Shown: positions 19,687 to 28,467 of the stretch, in pieces
Layout of the letters: the number at the start of each line of letters is the position of its first letter
Numbering within the stretch: position 1 is the first letter of the stretch
DNA from: Pseudoalteromonas luteoviolacea
GTDB lineage: Bacteria; Pseudomonadota; Gammaproteobacteria; Enterobacterales; Alteromonadaceae
NCBI RefSeq assembly: GCF_021654285.1
Contig: NZ_JAKFZS010000012.1
Location: 62,001-126,000, forward strand
DNA length: 64,000 nt
Reading direction: 5' to 3'
Notes under the pieces: generated by a model
Told to the model about the DNA's origin: nothing
The model's database searches: none
The model's input: the letters and a program-made list of their open reading frames with translations, nothing else
Translations under genes and position numbers: made by a program

Positions 19687-19691
19687 GGAGG
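19687..19691 (+). promoter_or_regulatory. Ribosome binding site deciding the cheY TTG start
   Basis: GGAGG ends 5 nt before the TTG at 19697 but 17 nt before the next in-frame ATG at 19709, so TTG is the likely start codon. Confidence 0.6.
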
Positions 19692-19696
19692 AAGTT

Positions 19697-20080
19697 TTGG
19701 ATAAGAACATGAAAATTCTCGTGGTTGATGATTTCTCTACAATGAGAAGAATAATCAAAAACCTTTTGAGAGACTTAGGCTTTACAAATGTTCAAGAGGC
19801 AGATGATGGCAGCACTGCGCTTCCAATGTTGCAAAATCAAGAATTTGACTTTGTTGTTACAGATTGGAACATGCCAGGTATGCAAGGCATCGACCTGTTG
19901 AGAGCAATAAGAGCCGACGATAGCCTCAAGCATATTCCCGTGCTTATGGTAACTGCAGAAGCCAAAAAAGAACAAATTGTTGCAGCAGCCCAAGCGGGCG
20001 TGAATGGTTATATCGTTAAGCCATTCACTGCTGGAACATTGAAAACTAAGTTAGAAAAAGTTTTTGAACGCTTAGGCTAG
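19697..20080 (+). CDS. cheY: Chemotaxis response regulator CheY
   Basis: CheY carries phosphoryl groups from CheA to FliM. The 127-residue single receiver domain has the acid pocket D11-D12, phospho-acceptor D56 in TDWNMPG, the VTAEA threonine and the IVKPF lysine. It matches FliM-binding CheY proteins closely through [20 protein letters not shown]. It starts with TTG, chosen from the position of the GGAGG site. cheZ follows after 20 nt. Confidence 0.95.
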   Translation: MDKNMKILVVDDFSTMRRIIKNLLRDLGFTNVQEADDGSTALPMLQNQEFDFVVTDWNMPGMQGIDLLRAIRADDSLKHIPVLMVTAEAKKEQIVAAAQAGVNGYIVKPFTAGTLKTKLEKVFERLG

Positions 20081-20100
20081 TTACAAGTAAGGATAGGCTT

Positions 20101-20868
20101 ATGTCAGAATCCTCTGCGCCACAAATTACATTAGAGCAAGCGAAGCAACTTGTTGAGTATCTTGAAAACGGTGAACAAGAAAAAGCTGATCAAATTTTAA
20201 TTGAAGCAACTAACAAAGAACAATCTGAGTTATTTGCTGAAGTCGGAAAATTGACACGCCAGTTACACGAGTCGTTGAAAAACTTCGAGTTAGACACGCG
20301 TTTATCAGATTTAACTACAGAAGCCCTGCCAGATGCTAAGCAACGTTTAAACTATGTTATGGAAATGACAGAAAACGCTGCAAATAAAACGATGGATGCG
20401 GTTGAAGCGAGTCTACCGCTTGCTCAAGAGCTGGCTGATGACCTTTCTGAGATCAAGCCTACCTGGGATAGGTTGATGAGTCGTGATATACAACTTGGAG
20501 AGTTTAAATCTCTGTGTCACGACTTAAACGACTTTATGCAATCTTCACAAGGCCGCACCGACGAATTACAAAGCTTGATGACGAATGTCTTAATGGCACA
20601 AGATTATCAAGATTTAACCGGTCAGGTTATTCGGCGAGTCATAGAGCTTGTTAGAGAGGTAGAGGACAGCTTAATACACCTATTGACTGTTTTCGGCACG
20701 ACAGAAGTGGGTCAACTTAATACGGCTGAACAACCACAAGAAGTAGTTGAAACCCCCACTGATGAACTATCTGGTCCTGAAGGGCCTATCATTGACGCTG
20801 AAGAACGAGATGATGTTGTGTCTGGTCAAGATGAAGTTGATGATTTGTTATCTAGTTTGGGTTTCTAA
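20101..20868 (+). CDS. cheZ: CheY-P phosphatase CheZ
   Basis: CheZ speeds dephosphorylation of CheY-P. The 255-residue helical protein has the catalytic pattern AQDYQDLTGQVI, in which D171 and Q175 correspond to the active-site Asp and Gln of enteric CheZ. The C-terminus ends in VDDLLSSLGF, the expected CheY-binding tail. It lies between cheY and cheA. Confidence 0.95.
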   Translation: MSESSAPQITLEQAKQLVEYLENGEQEKADQILIEATNKEQSELFAEVGKLTRQLHESLKNFELDTRLSDLTTEALPDAKQRLNYVMEMTENAANKTMDAVEASLPLAQELADDLSEIKPTWDRLMSRDIQLGEFKSLCHDLNDFMQSSQGRTDELQSLMTNVLMAQDYQDLTGQVIRRVIELVREVEDSLIHLLTVFGTTEVGQLNTAEQPQEVVETPTDELSGPEGPIIDAEERDDVVSGQDEVDDLLSSLGF

Positions 20869-20883
20869 TAGGAGAGTATAATA

Positions 20884-23166
20884 ATGAGCTTTGAAGTCGA
20901 TGAAGATATCTTACAAGACTTTCTTGTTGAAGCTGGAGAAATACTCGAACTGTTATCTGAGCAACTTGTTGAATTAGAAAATAACCCAGATGACAAAGAT
21001 TTGCTGAATGCAATTTTCAGAGGGTTTCACACTGTGAAAGGTGGAGCTGGTTTCTTAGGCATGAACGAGCTCGTTGATGCCTGTCATGGTGCTGAAAATG
21101 TTTTCGATGTATTAAGGCAAGGACAACGCTCGGTCAATCCTGAATTGATGGATGTGATCTTGCAGTCGCTCGATACGATAAATGATATGTTCGCGTGTAT
21201 TCAAAATCGCGAGCAGCCAGAACCCGCAGACCAAGAATTACTAGATGTCTTGCACAAGCTCAGCCAGCCAGAGTCTGCTGACGAAGAAATCGTCACACCA
21301 TCGGCTCCCGCAGAACCTGTTCCAGAGCCAGAACCTGTTAGCGAACCTGAAGATGACGTCTTGTTTGATATTGGAGACACGGACTCAGGTGAACCGGCTA
21401 CGTCTGACAGTATTGATGAAATCACGGAAGAAGAATTTGAAAGTCTATTGGATGAACTTCATGGTTCAGGTAATGGGCCCGCAGCTGAAGAACCGCAAGC
21501 ACCATCAGCTGCGCCGTCCGCTCCTCCAGCCAATGTAAATGATGGCGATATTACAGACGACGAATTCGATAGTTTGTTGGATGAATTACATGGTGTGGGT
21601 AAGTTCGGTGCTCAAAACGAAGCTACACCAGCACCAAGCGGACAAGCATCCAATACGCCAACACCATCAAGCCCACCTCCGGCAGCTTCTCAGAGTGCGC
21701 CAAGTGGTGGTGATGAAGAAATTAATGATGATGAATTTGAGGCTTTGCTTGATGAGCTCCACGGTAGAGGTCAAGCGCCAAAAAATTTAGAAGAGCCATC
21801 TGGAGCTGCTCCTGTGCCGGCTCCCAAAACAGAAGCACCGACGCCTCCTGTAGCGAAACCAAAGCCAGCGCCAAAAGCTGAAACGCCTAAACCTGCAGCC
21901 AAGCCAGCGCCTAAAGCTGTGCCTGCAAAAGCAGAGTCTAAAGCTGCGCCTGCAAAAGCAGAGCCTAAAGGCGGTGCCCAGAAAAAACCTGCTGCACAGG
22001 CAGAAACGACGGTTCGTGTTGATACAAAACGACTAGACCAAATAATGAACATGGTTGGGGAACTTGTATTAGTACGTAACCGTCTGGTCAGCCTTGCTAA
22101 TAACAGCAACAGTGAGGCAATGGGTAAAGCCATATCAAATCTAGATGTGGTGACCGCCGATTTGCAAGGCGCGGTCATGAAGACCCGAATGCAGCCTATC
22201 AAAAAGGTATTTGGTAGATTCCCAAGAGTTGTAAGAGATTTGGCTCGAAGCCTTAAAAAAGACATCAATCTGATCCTTGAAGGTGAAGATACAGATCTAG
22301 ATAAAAACTTAGTTGAGGCATTGGCTGATCCGTTAGTGCACTTGGTTAGAAACTCTGTAGACCATGGTATTGAGATGCCAGACGTCCGTGAGGCGGGCGG
22401 CAAATCTCGTACAGGTACAGTTACATTATCTGCTTCGCAAGAAGGTGACCATATTCTATTGACTATCAGAGATGATGGTGCGGGTATGGACCCTGAAAAA
22501 CTTAAGAAAATAGCAATAAGTAAAGGCGTTATCGATTCAGATCAGGCAAGCAGGTTATCTGATACTGAAGCCTACAATCTAATTTTTGCACCAGGTTTCT
22601 CAACTAAAGAAGAAATTTCTGACATCTCAGGCCGAGGTGTTGGTATGGATGTAGTTAAAACGAAGATCACGCAGCTGAATGGTCAAGTTAACATCCAATC
22701 TGAGTTGGGTGTAGGTACTATCCTAGAAATTAAGGTGCCGCTGACACTAGCTATTCTACCAACCTTAATGGTGATGGTTGGTCAGCAAACATTTGCATTA
22801 CCACTTGCGGGTGTTAGTGAAATATTCCACCTTGATTTGACAAAAACAAATGTAGTTGATGGTCAGCTAACGATAATTGTGCGTGAGAAAGCGATTCCAC
22901 TGTTTTATCTTGAACATTGGTTGGTGAAAGGCACGGACATTAATCAGAAAAAAGCCGAAGGACATGTCGTTATAGTACAAATAGGTACTCAACAAGTTGG
23001 TTTTGTAGTTGACTCATTGATTGGTCAAGAAGAAGTGGTGATTAAACCTCTCGATTCCTTACTACAAGGTACGCCAGGTATGGCTGGTGCGACTATTACT
23101 TCAGATGGTGGTATAGCCTTGATCCTTGATGTACCAAGTATGTTGAAGCATTACGCAGGCAAATAA
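20884..23166 (+). CDS. cheA: Chemotaxis histidine kinase CheA with repeat-bearing linker
   Basis: CheA autophosphorylates and passes phosphate to CheY and CheB. The 760-residue product has a P1 domain with H49 (FRGFHTVKGGAGF), then a long acidic and Pro/Ala-rich linker (about residues 110-375) instead of an obvious P2 domain. The P3 dimerisation helices begin near VRVDTKRLDQIMNMVGELVL; P4 carries LVRNSVDHGIE and the GRGVGMDVV glycine box; P5 is the CheW-like end. The linker holds three copies of a DELHG-ending motif. In Vibrio, a CheA region here (LID) binds ParP, and parP is encoded downstream; equating the two is inference. Confidence 0.96.
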   Translation: MSFEVDEDILQDFLVEAGEILELLSEQLVELENNPDDKDLLNAIFRGFHTVKGGAGFLGMNELVDACHGAENVFDVLRQGQRSVNPELMDVILQSLDTINDMFACIQNREQPEPADQELLDVLHKLSQPESADEEIVTPSAPAEPVPEPEPVSEPEDDVLFDIGDTDSGEPATSDSIDEITEEEFESLLDELHGSGNGPAAEEPQAPSAAPSAPPANVNDGDITDDEFDSLLDELHGVGKFGAQNEATPAPSGQASNTPTPSSPPPAASQSAPSGGDEEINDDEFEALLDELHGRGQAPKNLEEPSGAAPVPAPKTEAPTPPVAKPKPAPKAETPKPAAKPAPKAVPAKAESKAAPAKAEPKGGAQKKPAAQAETTVRVDTKRLDQIMNMVGELVLVRNRLVSLANNSNSEAMGKAISNLDVVTADLQGAVMKTRMQPIKKVFGRFPRVVRDLARSLKKDINLILEGEDTDLDKNLVEALADPLVHLVRNSVDHGIEMPDVREAGGKSRTGTVTLSASQEGDHILLTIRDDGAGMDPEKLKKIAISKGVIDSDQASRLSDTEAYNLIFAPGFSTKEEISDISGRGVGMDVVKTKITQLNGQVNIQSELGVGTILEIKVPLTLAILPTLMVMVGQQTFALPLAGVSEIFHLDLTKTNVVDGQLTIIVREKAIPLFYLEHWLVKGTDINQKKAEGHVVIVQIGTQQVGFVVDSLIGQEEVVIKPLDSLLQGTPGMAGATITSDGGIALILDVPSMLKHYAGK
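21418..21765 (+). repeat. Three-copy 16-residue repeat in the CheA linker
   Basis: Copies are at 21418-21465, 21547-21594 and 21718-21765 (CheA residues 179-194, 222-237 and 279-294). Each reads acidic-Ile-Thr/Asn-acidic-acidic-Glu-Phe-acidic-Ser/Ala-Leu-Leu-Asp-Glu-Leu-His-Gly. Unlike spacers rich in Pro/Ala/Ser separate them. The DNA of the copies differs at many third positions, so the protein motif rather than the DNA is conserved. Confidence 0.85.
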
Positions 23167-23196
23167 CATTCAATGTTGTTTGTTGTCACCGAATTT

Positions 23197-23220
23197 AGTG
23201 GTGCTAAAGGCACCACTTTT
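23197..23220 (+). terminator. Terminator-like hairpin between cheA and cheB
   Basis: A perfect 8-bp stem (23197-23204 with 23210-23217) has a 5-nt loop. The T tract is short and is followed by CGG, so it may be a partial terminator or an mRNA-processing/stability hairpin rather than a full stop. Confidence 0.55.
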
Positions 23221-23245
23221 CGGATCTGTAACATAAAAAAGAGCG

Positions 23246-24403
23246 ATGCCAATGGCAGTAAAAGTATTAGTTGTTGATGACTCAAGTTTTTTCCGTCGTC
23301 GTGTAAGTGAAATACTAGAAAAAGATGCAGGAATTGAGGTCATTGACTTTGCAGTTAATGGTCAAGAGGCTGTTGAAAAAGCAAGTAAGTTGAGACCTGA
23401 TGTGATAACAATGGACGTTGAAATGCCTGTATTAGATGGTATTAGCGCCGTTAAAAAAATAATGCAGAGTAACCCAACACCAATCTTGATGTTTTCATCG
23501 TTAACCCGAGAGGGTGCAAGCGCAACTTTAGATGCGCTAGACGCAGGGGCTGTCGACTTTTTGCCGAAAAAGTTTGAGGATATAGCCCGTAACAGCGAAG
23601 AAGCTACCCGAGCATTACAAACTAAGGTTAAAGAAATTGGTAGAAAGCGTGTAAGCCGCTTCACTCGTCCTATGACGACTGCGAAGCCTACAACGCCGGC
23701 TAGCACATCGCCTAAGCCCGTTTCGAATTTGAGGAGCAGCTCTACGGTTGCGCAACCAGACCGAAGCTTTCAAAAAGCGCCGACAGAAACCACGCCACAA
23801 CGTAGTTTTAAAGCGTCAGGAAAATCATATAAGGTAGTTGCAATTGGTACTTCTACAGGCGGGCCTGTTGCTCTTCAAACCATTTTGACGCAACTACCTG
23901 CTAATTTCCCTCACCCCATTTTGCTAATCCAACACATGCCTGCCGCGTTTACTCCTGCGTTTGCACAGCGATTAAATAGTTTGTGCAAAATTAAGGTTAA
24001 AGAAGCTGAGCAGGGCGATAAACTTATGCCGGGTGTCGCATATTTGGCGCCAGGTGGTAAGCAAATGATGGTAGAGTCTAGAGGTGGCAGTAAAACGCTG
24101 AAGGTGTTTGAGGACGATAGCCCTAGGATCACTTATAAACCATGCGTTGACGTTACCTTTGCAAGTACGGCAAAGGCCTATTCAGGAGATGTGTTGGCAA
24201 TCGTGTTAACAGGTATGGGCGCTGACGGAAGAGATGGTGCACGCATGCTGAAACAAGTTGGTGCAACGATTTGGGCTCAAGACGAAAAGACCTGTGTTGT
24301 ATATGGTATGCCTCAAGCAGTAGCCGCAGCTGGATTGTCATCAGAAAGTTTAGCTTTACAAGATGTTGCGCTGCGGATCAATAAAGAGCTGGGGATTGCT
24401 TAA
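23246..24403 (+). CDS. cheB: Chemotaxis methylesterase CheB
   Basis: CheB removes methyl groups from chemoreceptors. The 385-residue product has a receiver domain with phospho-acceptor D57 ([11 protein letters not shown]), a Pro/Ser/Thr-rich linker near residues 135-190, and the esterase domain with [15 protein letters not shown] and [10 protein letters not shown] holding the Ser-His-Asp triad. ATG codons at 23246 and 23252 are both possible starts. No cheR lies in the window. Confidence 0.95.
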   Translation: MPMAVKVLVVDDSSFFRRRVSEILEKDAGIEVIDFAVNGQEAVEKASKLRPDVITMDVEMPVLDGISAVKKIMQSNPTPILMFSSLTREGASATLDALDAGAVDFLPKKFEDIARNSEEATRALQTKVKEIGRKRVSRFTRPMTTAKPTTPASTSPKPVSNLRSSSTVAQPDRSFQKAPTETTPQRSFKASGKSYKVVAIGTSTGGPVALQTILTQLPANFPHPILLIQHMPAAFTPAFAQRLNSLCKIKVKEAEQGDKLMPGVAYLAPGGKQMMVESRGGSKTLKVFEDDSPRITYKPCVDVTFASTAKAYSGDVLAIVLTGMGADGRDGARMLKQVGATIWAQDEKTCVVYGMPQAVAAAGLSSESLALQDVALRINKELGIA

Positions 24404-24464
24404 GAGATACAAACTTGATAGTTGCAGCTTTGTCATGAAAGTCACAAAGGAATAAAATAATAAA

Positions 24465-25250
24465 GTGAAAATTTGGACGGTAGCGAATCAAAAAGGTGGT
24501 GTAGGTAAAACAACTACTGCGGTTAGCTTGGGCGGCATTCTTGCCGCTGAAGGTAAAAAGGTATTATTAATCGATACTGACCCACATGCATCACTGACAT
24601 ATTACTTTGGTATAGATTCTGAAGATCTAGAGGTGAGTGTTTATGATATTTTTATCCGCGGCTCCAATATGCAAAGCGAAGAAATATTGCAAGCCTTGTG
24701 TCCTTCAACCGTTGAGAATTTAGATATCCTACCTGCGACAATGGCGATTGCAACGCTTGATCGAAGTATGGGGAATCGCTCGGGCATGGGCCTTATATTA
24801 AAAAAAGCGTTAGCTAAAATTAGCGACTATTATGACTACGCAATTTTAGATTGTCCCCCTGTGCTTGGTGTGTTGATGGTCAATGCGCTGGCAGCAAGTG
24901 AGCGCATTTTAATTCCAGTACAGACCGAATTTTTGGCATTAAAAGGGCTTGATAGAATGATGCGAACAATGACATTAATGCAAAGTTCGCATTCTAAGCA
25001 ATATCAATATACTATAGTCCCTACAATGTACGATAAGCGTACGAAAGCATCTTTGGAAGCGTACAAATCCTTAGTAGAATCTTATCAGGATAAAGTGTGG
25101 CCGGGAGTTATACCTGTTGATACTAAATTCAGAGATGCTAGCTTGGCACAGAAGGTTCCGGTACAATTCTGCCCCAAATCAAGAGGCGTGTATGCATATC
25201 GAGCCTTACTTGAGCATATTGGTGAATTAGAAAGAGGTAAGAATGAGTAA
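24465..25250 (+). CDS. parC: ParA-like ATPase ParC for polar chemotaxis arrays
   Basis: In Vibrio, ParC recruits chemotaxis arrays to the cell pole and ensures their inheritance. This 261-residue ParA/Soj-type ATPase begins with NQKGGVGKTTTAVSLG (deviant Walker A with its signature lysine) and has LIDTDPHASLTYYFG and ILDCPPVLGVLMVNAL. It starts with GTG. It overlaps the next gene by 8 nt. Position after cheB and before a CheW-domain gene separates it from chromosomal ParA. Confidence 0.88.
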   Translation: MKIWTVANQKGGVGKTTTAVSLGGILAAEGKKVLLIDTDPHASLTYYFGIDSEDLEVSVYDIFIRGSNMQSEEILQALCPSTVENLDILPATMAIATLDRSMGNRSGMGLILKKALAKISDYYDYAILDCPPVLGVLMVNALAASERILIPVQTEFLALKGLDRMMRTMTLMQSSHSKQYQYTIVPTMYDKRTKASLEAYKSLVESYQDKVWPGVIPVDTKFRDASLAQKVPVQFCPKSRGVYAYRALLEHIGELERGKNE

Positions 25251-26022
25251 GCACCTGTTTGCAAATGAACAAGTGATGAAACAATATCTAGGAGCCTTAT
25301 TGCAAGAAGAGGATGACCAGGATGTTGCACTTGCGCCAGTTGCAAGGCTGCTTGAATCTGTGCCTGACGCACAAAAGCAACTACTCGAACAAATCGAGAA
25401 TAAAGACGCATTAAAAGCAGATGTTGAGGTAAAAGCTCAGCCACAGGAGAAGATTGTAGAGAAGGTTCTGCAAGAAACTCCAGTGATGCCAACTCAAGAG
25501 CTTGAGATAACTGAAAATACAACTATTATCAAAGAACAAGCACCTGCTAAGAGTGCTGCAAAAGAAGCTTTTATTGAAGGGGAGTTTCAGGCTTTATTCT
25601 TTGAAGTAGCTGGACTGACGTTGGCTGTTCCTTTGCAAGCGCTGGGTGGCATTCATCAGCTTACAGAGGTCAATCAGTTATTTGGAAAACCTAAGTGGTT
25701 TAAAGGTGTGATGCTGAACCGTGAAGAGAAGCTGAACGTTGTTGATACTGCTAGGTGGGTTATGCCTGAAAAGTTTACCCCTGAATTGGAATCTCAGCTT
25801 AATTATCAATATTTGATAATGTTAGGAGATAGCCAATGGGGGCTGCTAGCAGAAAAGTTAGTCAATAATATTACACTCACTGCTGATGATGTAAAATGGC
25901 GAACAGCATGTGGTAAACGTCCATGGCTTGCGGGCGTTATTAAAGAAAAAATGTGTGCGCTTATTGACGTAGAGAATTTAAATAGGTTGCTAGAACAAGG
26001 CCTCGATAGCCGAGAGCAGTAA
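25243..26022 (+). CDS. parP: CheW-domain protein ParP
   Basis: ParP links ParC to CheA arrays in Vibrio and holds CheA at the pole. The 259-residue product has a variable, charged N-terminal half and a CheW-like (AIF-type) C-terminal domain from about residue 115, with FFEVAGLTLAVPLQALGGIH and a later GVMLNREEKLNVVDTARW. Overlap with parC suggests coupled translation. The role is taken from family and context. Confidence 0.85.
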   Translation: MSKHLFANEQVMKQYLGALLQEEDDQDVALAPVARLLESVPDAQKQLLEQIENKDALKADVEVKAQPQEKIVEKVLQETPVMPTQELEITENTTIIKEQAPAKSAAKEAFIEGEFQALFFEVAGLTLAVPLQALGGIHQLTEVNQLFGKPKWFKGVMLNREEKLNVVDTARWVMPEKFTPELESQLNYQYLIMLGDSQWGLLAEKLVNNITLTADDVKWRTACGKRPWLAGVIKEKMCALIDVENLNRLLEQGLDSREQ

Positions 26023-26046
26023 CTAGCATCAATCTGGAGTTTAATC

Positions 26047-26544
26047 ATGAGCCAAGAAAGAATACTTTCTGCAGATAAAAATGCCGATAGTAATGATGAA
26101 GTCCTACAGTGGGTGACATATAAGCTAGAGGAAGAAACATACGGTATCAATGTAATGCAGGTACAAGAAGTACTTCGTTACACTGAAATTGCGCCTGTAC
26201 CAGGTGCACCAAGCTATGTACTAGGTATCATCAACTTGCGTGGTAACGTTGTAACAGTAATAGATACACGTGCACGTTTTGGACTGATGAGTGCAGAAGT
26301 GACTGATAACTCACGTATCGTGATAATCGAAGCTGAAAAGCAAGTGATTGGTATTTTGGTCGATAGCGTTGCAGAAGTTGTTTACTTACGCAGCTCTGAG
26401 ATTGACAGTGCGCCAAACATTGGCACTGAAGAAAGCGCCAAGTTCATCCAAGGCGTATCTAATCGCGAAGGTGAGCTACTGATCTTGGTTGATTTGAACA
26501 AACTACTCAGTGATGATGAGTGGGATGAGCTGAGTCATTTGTAA
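26047..26544 (+). CDS. cheW: Chemotaxis coupling protein CheW
   Basis: CheW bridges chemoreceptors and CheA. The 165-residue product has the family pattern YGINVMQVQEVLRY, PGAPSYVLGIINLRGNVVTV and VDSVAEVVYL, and a GVSNREGELLILVDLNKLL ending. An ATG after an AATCTGGAG ribosome site is used. It is 3 nt ahead of the DUF2802 gene. Confidence 0.95.
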   Translation: MSQERILSADKNADSNDEVLQWVTYKLEEETYGINVMQVQEVLRYTEIAPVPGAPSYVLGIINLRGNVVTVIDTRARFGLMSAEVTDNSRIVIIEAEKQVIGILVDSVAEVVYLRSSEIDSAPNIGTEESAKFIQGVSNREGELLILVDLNKLLSDDEWDELSHL

Positions 26545-26547
26545 CTT

Positions 26548-26973
26548 GTGGCGGCAGTAAATTTAGATGACGTACTCATTGTACTTGTGGTCGTATCATG
26601 CGTTGTCAGCTTAACTTGTTTAGGTTTGTTGTTTTTATTTAGCAAACGCTTACAACAAACCCAAAACAATGCTGCGAGGTTACACAAGCAATCACATAGT
26701 GATGCTGAACAAATTAGTATTTTAAGAAGTGAAATCGCAGAAGTAAGAGCAAGTGTGCTGAGTATTGGAAAGCGGCTTGTTGAGTGTGAAACTTTTGCAA
26801 AAGATTTAGCTCAACAACAAGCTGCCCAAAAGTATGATGACCCAGATGCAAAAATATACTCTCGAGCGGTCAAGATGGTTGAGCTTGGTGCAGATTTAGA
26901 AGAAATAATGAGAGAGTGTGAGCTCCCCAGAGCAGAAGCCGAGTTGCTTATGTCTCTACATAACAAATCTTAG
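26548..26973 (+). CDS. DUF2802 membrane protein downstream of cheW
   Basis: A 141-residue protein with one N-terminal membrane segment (about residues 7-31), a helical, probably coiled-coil middle, and a C-terminal helix-turn-helix-like stretch (KMVELGADLEEIMRECELPRAEAELL) that characterises DUF2802. It starts with GTG only 3 nt after cheW and has a weak ribosome site, so it is probably translationally coupled. It is the last gene of the motility run and is followed by a terminator. Its function is not established. Confidence 0.75.
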   Translation: MAAVNLDDVLIVLVVVSCVVSLTCLGLLFLFSKRLQQTQNNAARLHKQSHSDAEQISILRSEIAEVRASVLSIGKRLVECETFAKDLAQQQAAQKYDDPDAKIYSRAVKMVELGADLEEIMRECELPRAEAELLMSLHNKS

Positions 26974-26974
26974 T

Positions 26975-27000
26975 AAAGGTGCCAAAGGGCACCTTTTTTA
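26975..27000 (+). terminator. Intrinsic terminator ending the chemotaxis operon
   Basis: A perfect 9-bp stem (26975-26983 with 26988-26996) has an AAAG loop and continues into T residues. It lies directly after the DUF2802 stop. Confidence 0.9.
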
Positions 27001-27133
27001 TTACATATATAAAATACTGCTCATGACCTCAGAATTATGAAAACATAAGTCTAAATACGCTCGATTACTAGACAATAATTAGATAGTATACGATGCGACA
27101 ATAGTAGTAATTGAGTTTCACCAAGGAAAGTGA

Positions 27134-28246
27134 ATGGTTTATCGATTAATTTGTTTTATTATTTTTTTGATGCTTGTGGGCTGTGCGCAAACTGATTTAT
27201 CTTTGCAAAATAAGTTGATCCAGCAGGTTCATAATAATGCGCTACAACATGGTATACCCTCCCAAGCAGTATTAGTTAGTAATAATGGTAATATAAAGTT
27301 TAACTATGCATTAGATACCTCTCAGCAAAAAGAGGATATAAAGTTAAACGAGCACAGCATGTTTCCAATTTTTTCTGTAAGTAAGCTGTTCACCAATGTG
27401 CTTGTGTATCAACTTGTAGAAAAACAGCAAATTAAACTAAGTGACCGTATAGGTGAGTATGTTAAGTTACCAAGTCATTGGCAACATATACCTATCAACG
27501 CTTTAATGAACCATACATCAGGGCTGCCTGAGTACTTTGTTATGTCTAACCAAGAAGTAGTGGCGCCAAGTAACCAAGATGCGGTGATAGAAAAACTCGG
27601 GGCCCAACAGCCTATCTTTGAATTAAATACTCAAATTCAGTATACGCAAACAAACTATATGCTGCTCAAAGCGCTATTAGAATCTATGACTGGGCAATCT
27701 TATGAGTCATTAGTTAAAACACGCATATTTAGCCCTTTAAAAATGACCAACACCGCTTTTCATGTTGATCACCTTACTAAAGGCGTTGTGCGTTCATACC
27801 TGTCAAATGGGGGAGATAGTTTAAAACCCAATGGTTATGTCTTTCCTCGTTATAGTATTGCCCATACAGGCGCTTATTCGACGGCATACGATTTAAATCT
27901 TTTCTTGAGTGGCTTGATGGAAGGCAAGTTGATCAATAAAACCCTGTTAGTTGACTTTTGGCGGCCGCAGAAGCTTAAAAACGGTATGACAAATTACTTT
28001 GCCTTGGGGTGGAATACCGACGAAGTGGGGCATTGGTCGACGGCAGGACATGATGGCGGCACATTGGTAAGAGTGTCTGTCTTATATCAAGAAAATAAAG
28101 ACGACTATATGACATATATTTATTTAACAAATGGCAATTTAGATGGTATATGGAGTAGGCGGTTAATCAACTCTCTGCAACAGCATGCATTACCTGACTT
28201 TTATTCTAGAGCGGTGGCTTGGGCGAGTTATAACGTGCTCAAATAA
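27134..28246 (+). CDS. Beta-lactamase-fold serine hydrolase, lipoprotein
   Basis: A 370-residue member of the class C beta-lactamase/esterase/DD-peptidase fold. A signal peptide with lipobox LVGC places the mature N-terminus at Cys17. S81-V-S-K84 is the nucleophile motif; HTSGLPEY is the usual segment after it; Y170-T-Q172 stands where family members usually have YSN or YAN; GHDGGT with H306 is the third motif. Substrate cannot be read from sequence: peptidase, esterase or peptidoglycan roles are all possible, and antibiotic resistance should not be assumed. It is a single gene between a terminator and a convergent flagellar-type pair. Confidence 0.8.
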   Translation: MVYRLICFIIFLMLVGCAQTDLSLQNKLIQQVHNNALQHGIPSQAVLVSNNGNIKFNYALDTSQQKEDIKLNEHSMFPIFSVSKLFTNVLVYQLVEKQQIKLSDRIGEYVKLPSHWQHIPINALMNHTSGLPEYFVMSNQEVVAPSNQDAVIEKLGAQQPIFELNTQIQYTQTNYMLLKALLESMTGQSYESLVKTRIFSPLKMTNTAFHVDHLTKGVVRSYLSNGGDSLKPNGYVFPRYSIAHTGAYSTAYDLNLFLSGLMEGKLINKTLLVDFWRPQKLKNGMTNYFALGWNTDEVGHWSTAGHDGGTLVRVSVLYQENKDDYMTYIYLTNGNLDGIWSRRLINSLQQHALPDFYSRAVAWASYNVLK

Positions 28247-28413
28247 AGTATCTATGCAAGCAGAATATAAATAAACGAGATTGAAATCAGAAAGTCATCT
28301 TTTTTATATTAGCCAACTATTTTGCTTGCAATGAGAGTAAGGCAAAAAAGCACATTCATTCATGTTTGCAGTTTAAATGTTTACTTTATGATTTGAAGTG
28401 GCGTACAAAATAT

Positions 28414-28425
28414 TGGTGCGCACCA
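28414..28425. repeat. 12-bp perfect palindrome in the convergent intergenic region
   Basis: TGGTGCGCACCA lies in the 221-nt gap between the lipoprotein hydrolase and the convergent FhlB-type gene. It could be an operator or a short hairpin; nothing else in the gap is recognisable apart from the repeat copy that follows it. Confidence 0.4.
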
Positions 28426-28428
28426 TGT

Positions 28429-28442
28429 GTCACAAGGTATTA
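28429..28442 (+). repeat. 14-bp direct repeat, copy 1
   Basis: GTCACAAGGTATTA occurs here, 25 nt beyond the end of the FhlB-type gene, and again at 31347-31360 beyond the start of the FliK-type gene. Similarity continues loosely for about 15 more bases in AT-rich sequence. Confidence 0.5.
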
Positions 28443-28467
28443 ATATCGTTATTAATATTTCTAATTG

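Noticed and set aside
19650..19696. Inverted repeat AGGTT/AACCT before cheY as a terminator
   Set aside because: The T run precedes rather than follows the repeat on the transcribed strand and the loop is only 2 nt, so it cannot be an intrinsic terminator for fliA.
21771..22403. 210-codon open frame opposite cheA
   Set aside because: It is the antisense shadow of the Ala/Pro/Lys-rich linker and P3 domain, giving an Ala/Gly/Ser-rich product with no family features.
24404..24464. Possible sigma-28 promoter between cheB and parC
   Set aside because: No TAAA-type -35 with a GCCGATAA-type -10 at proper spacing was found; the gap has only a short imperfect inverted repeat.
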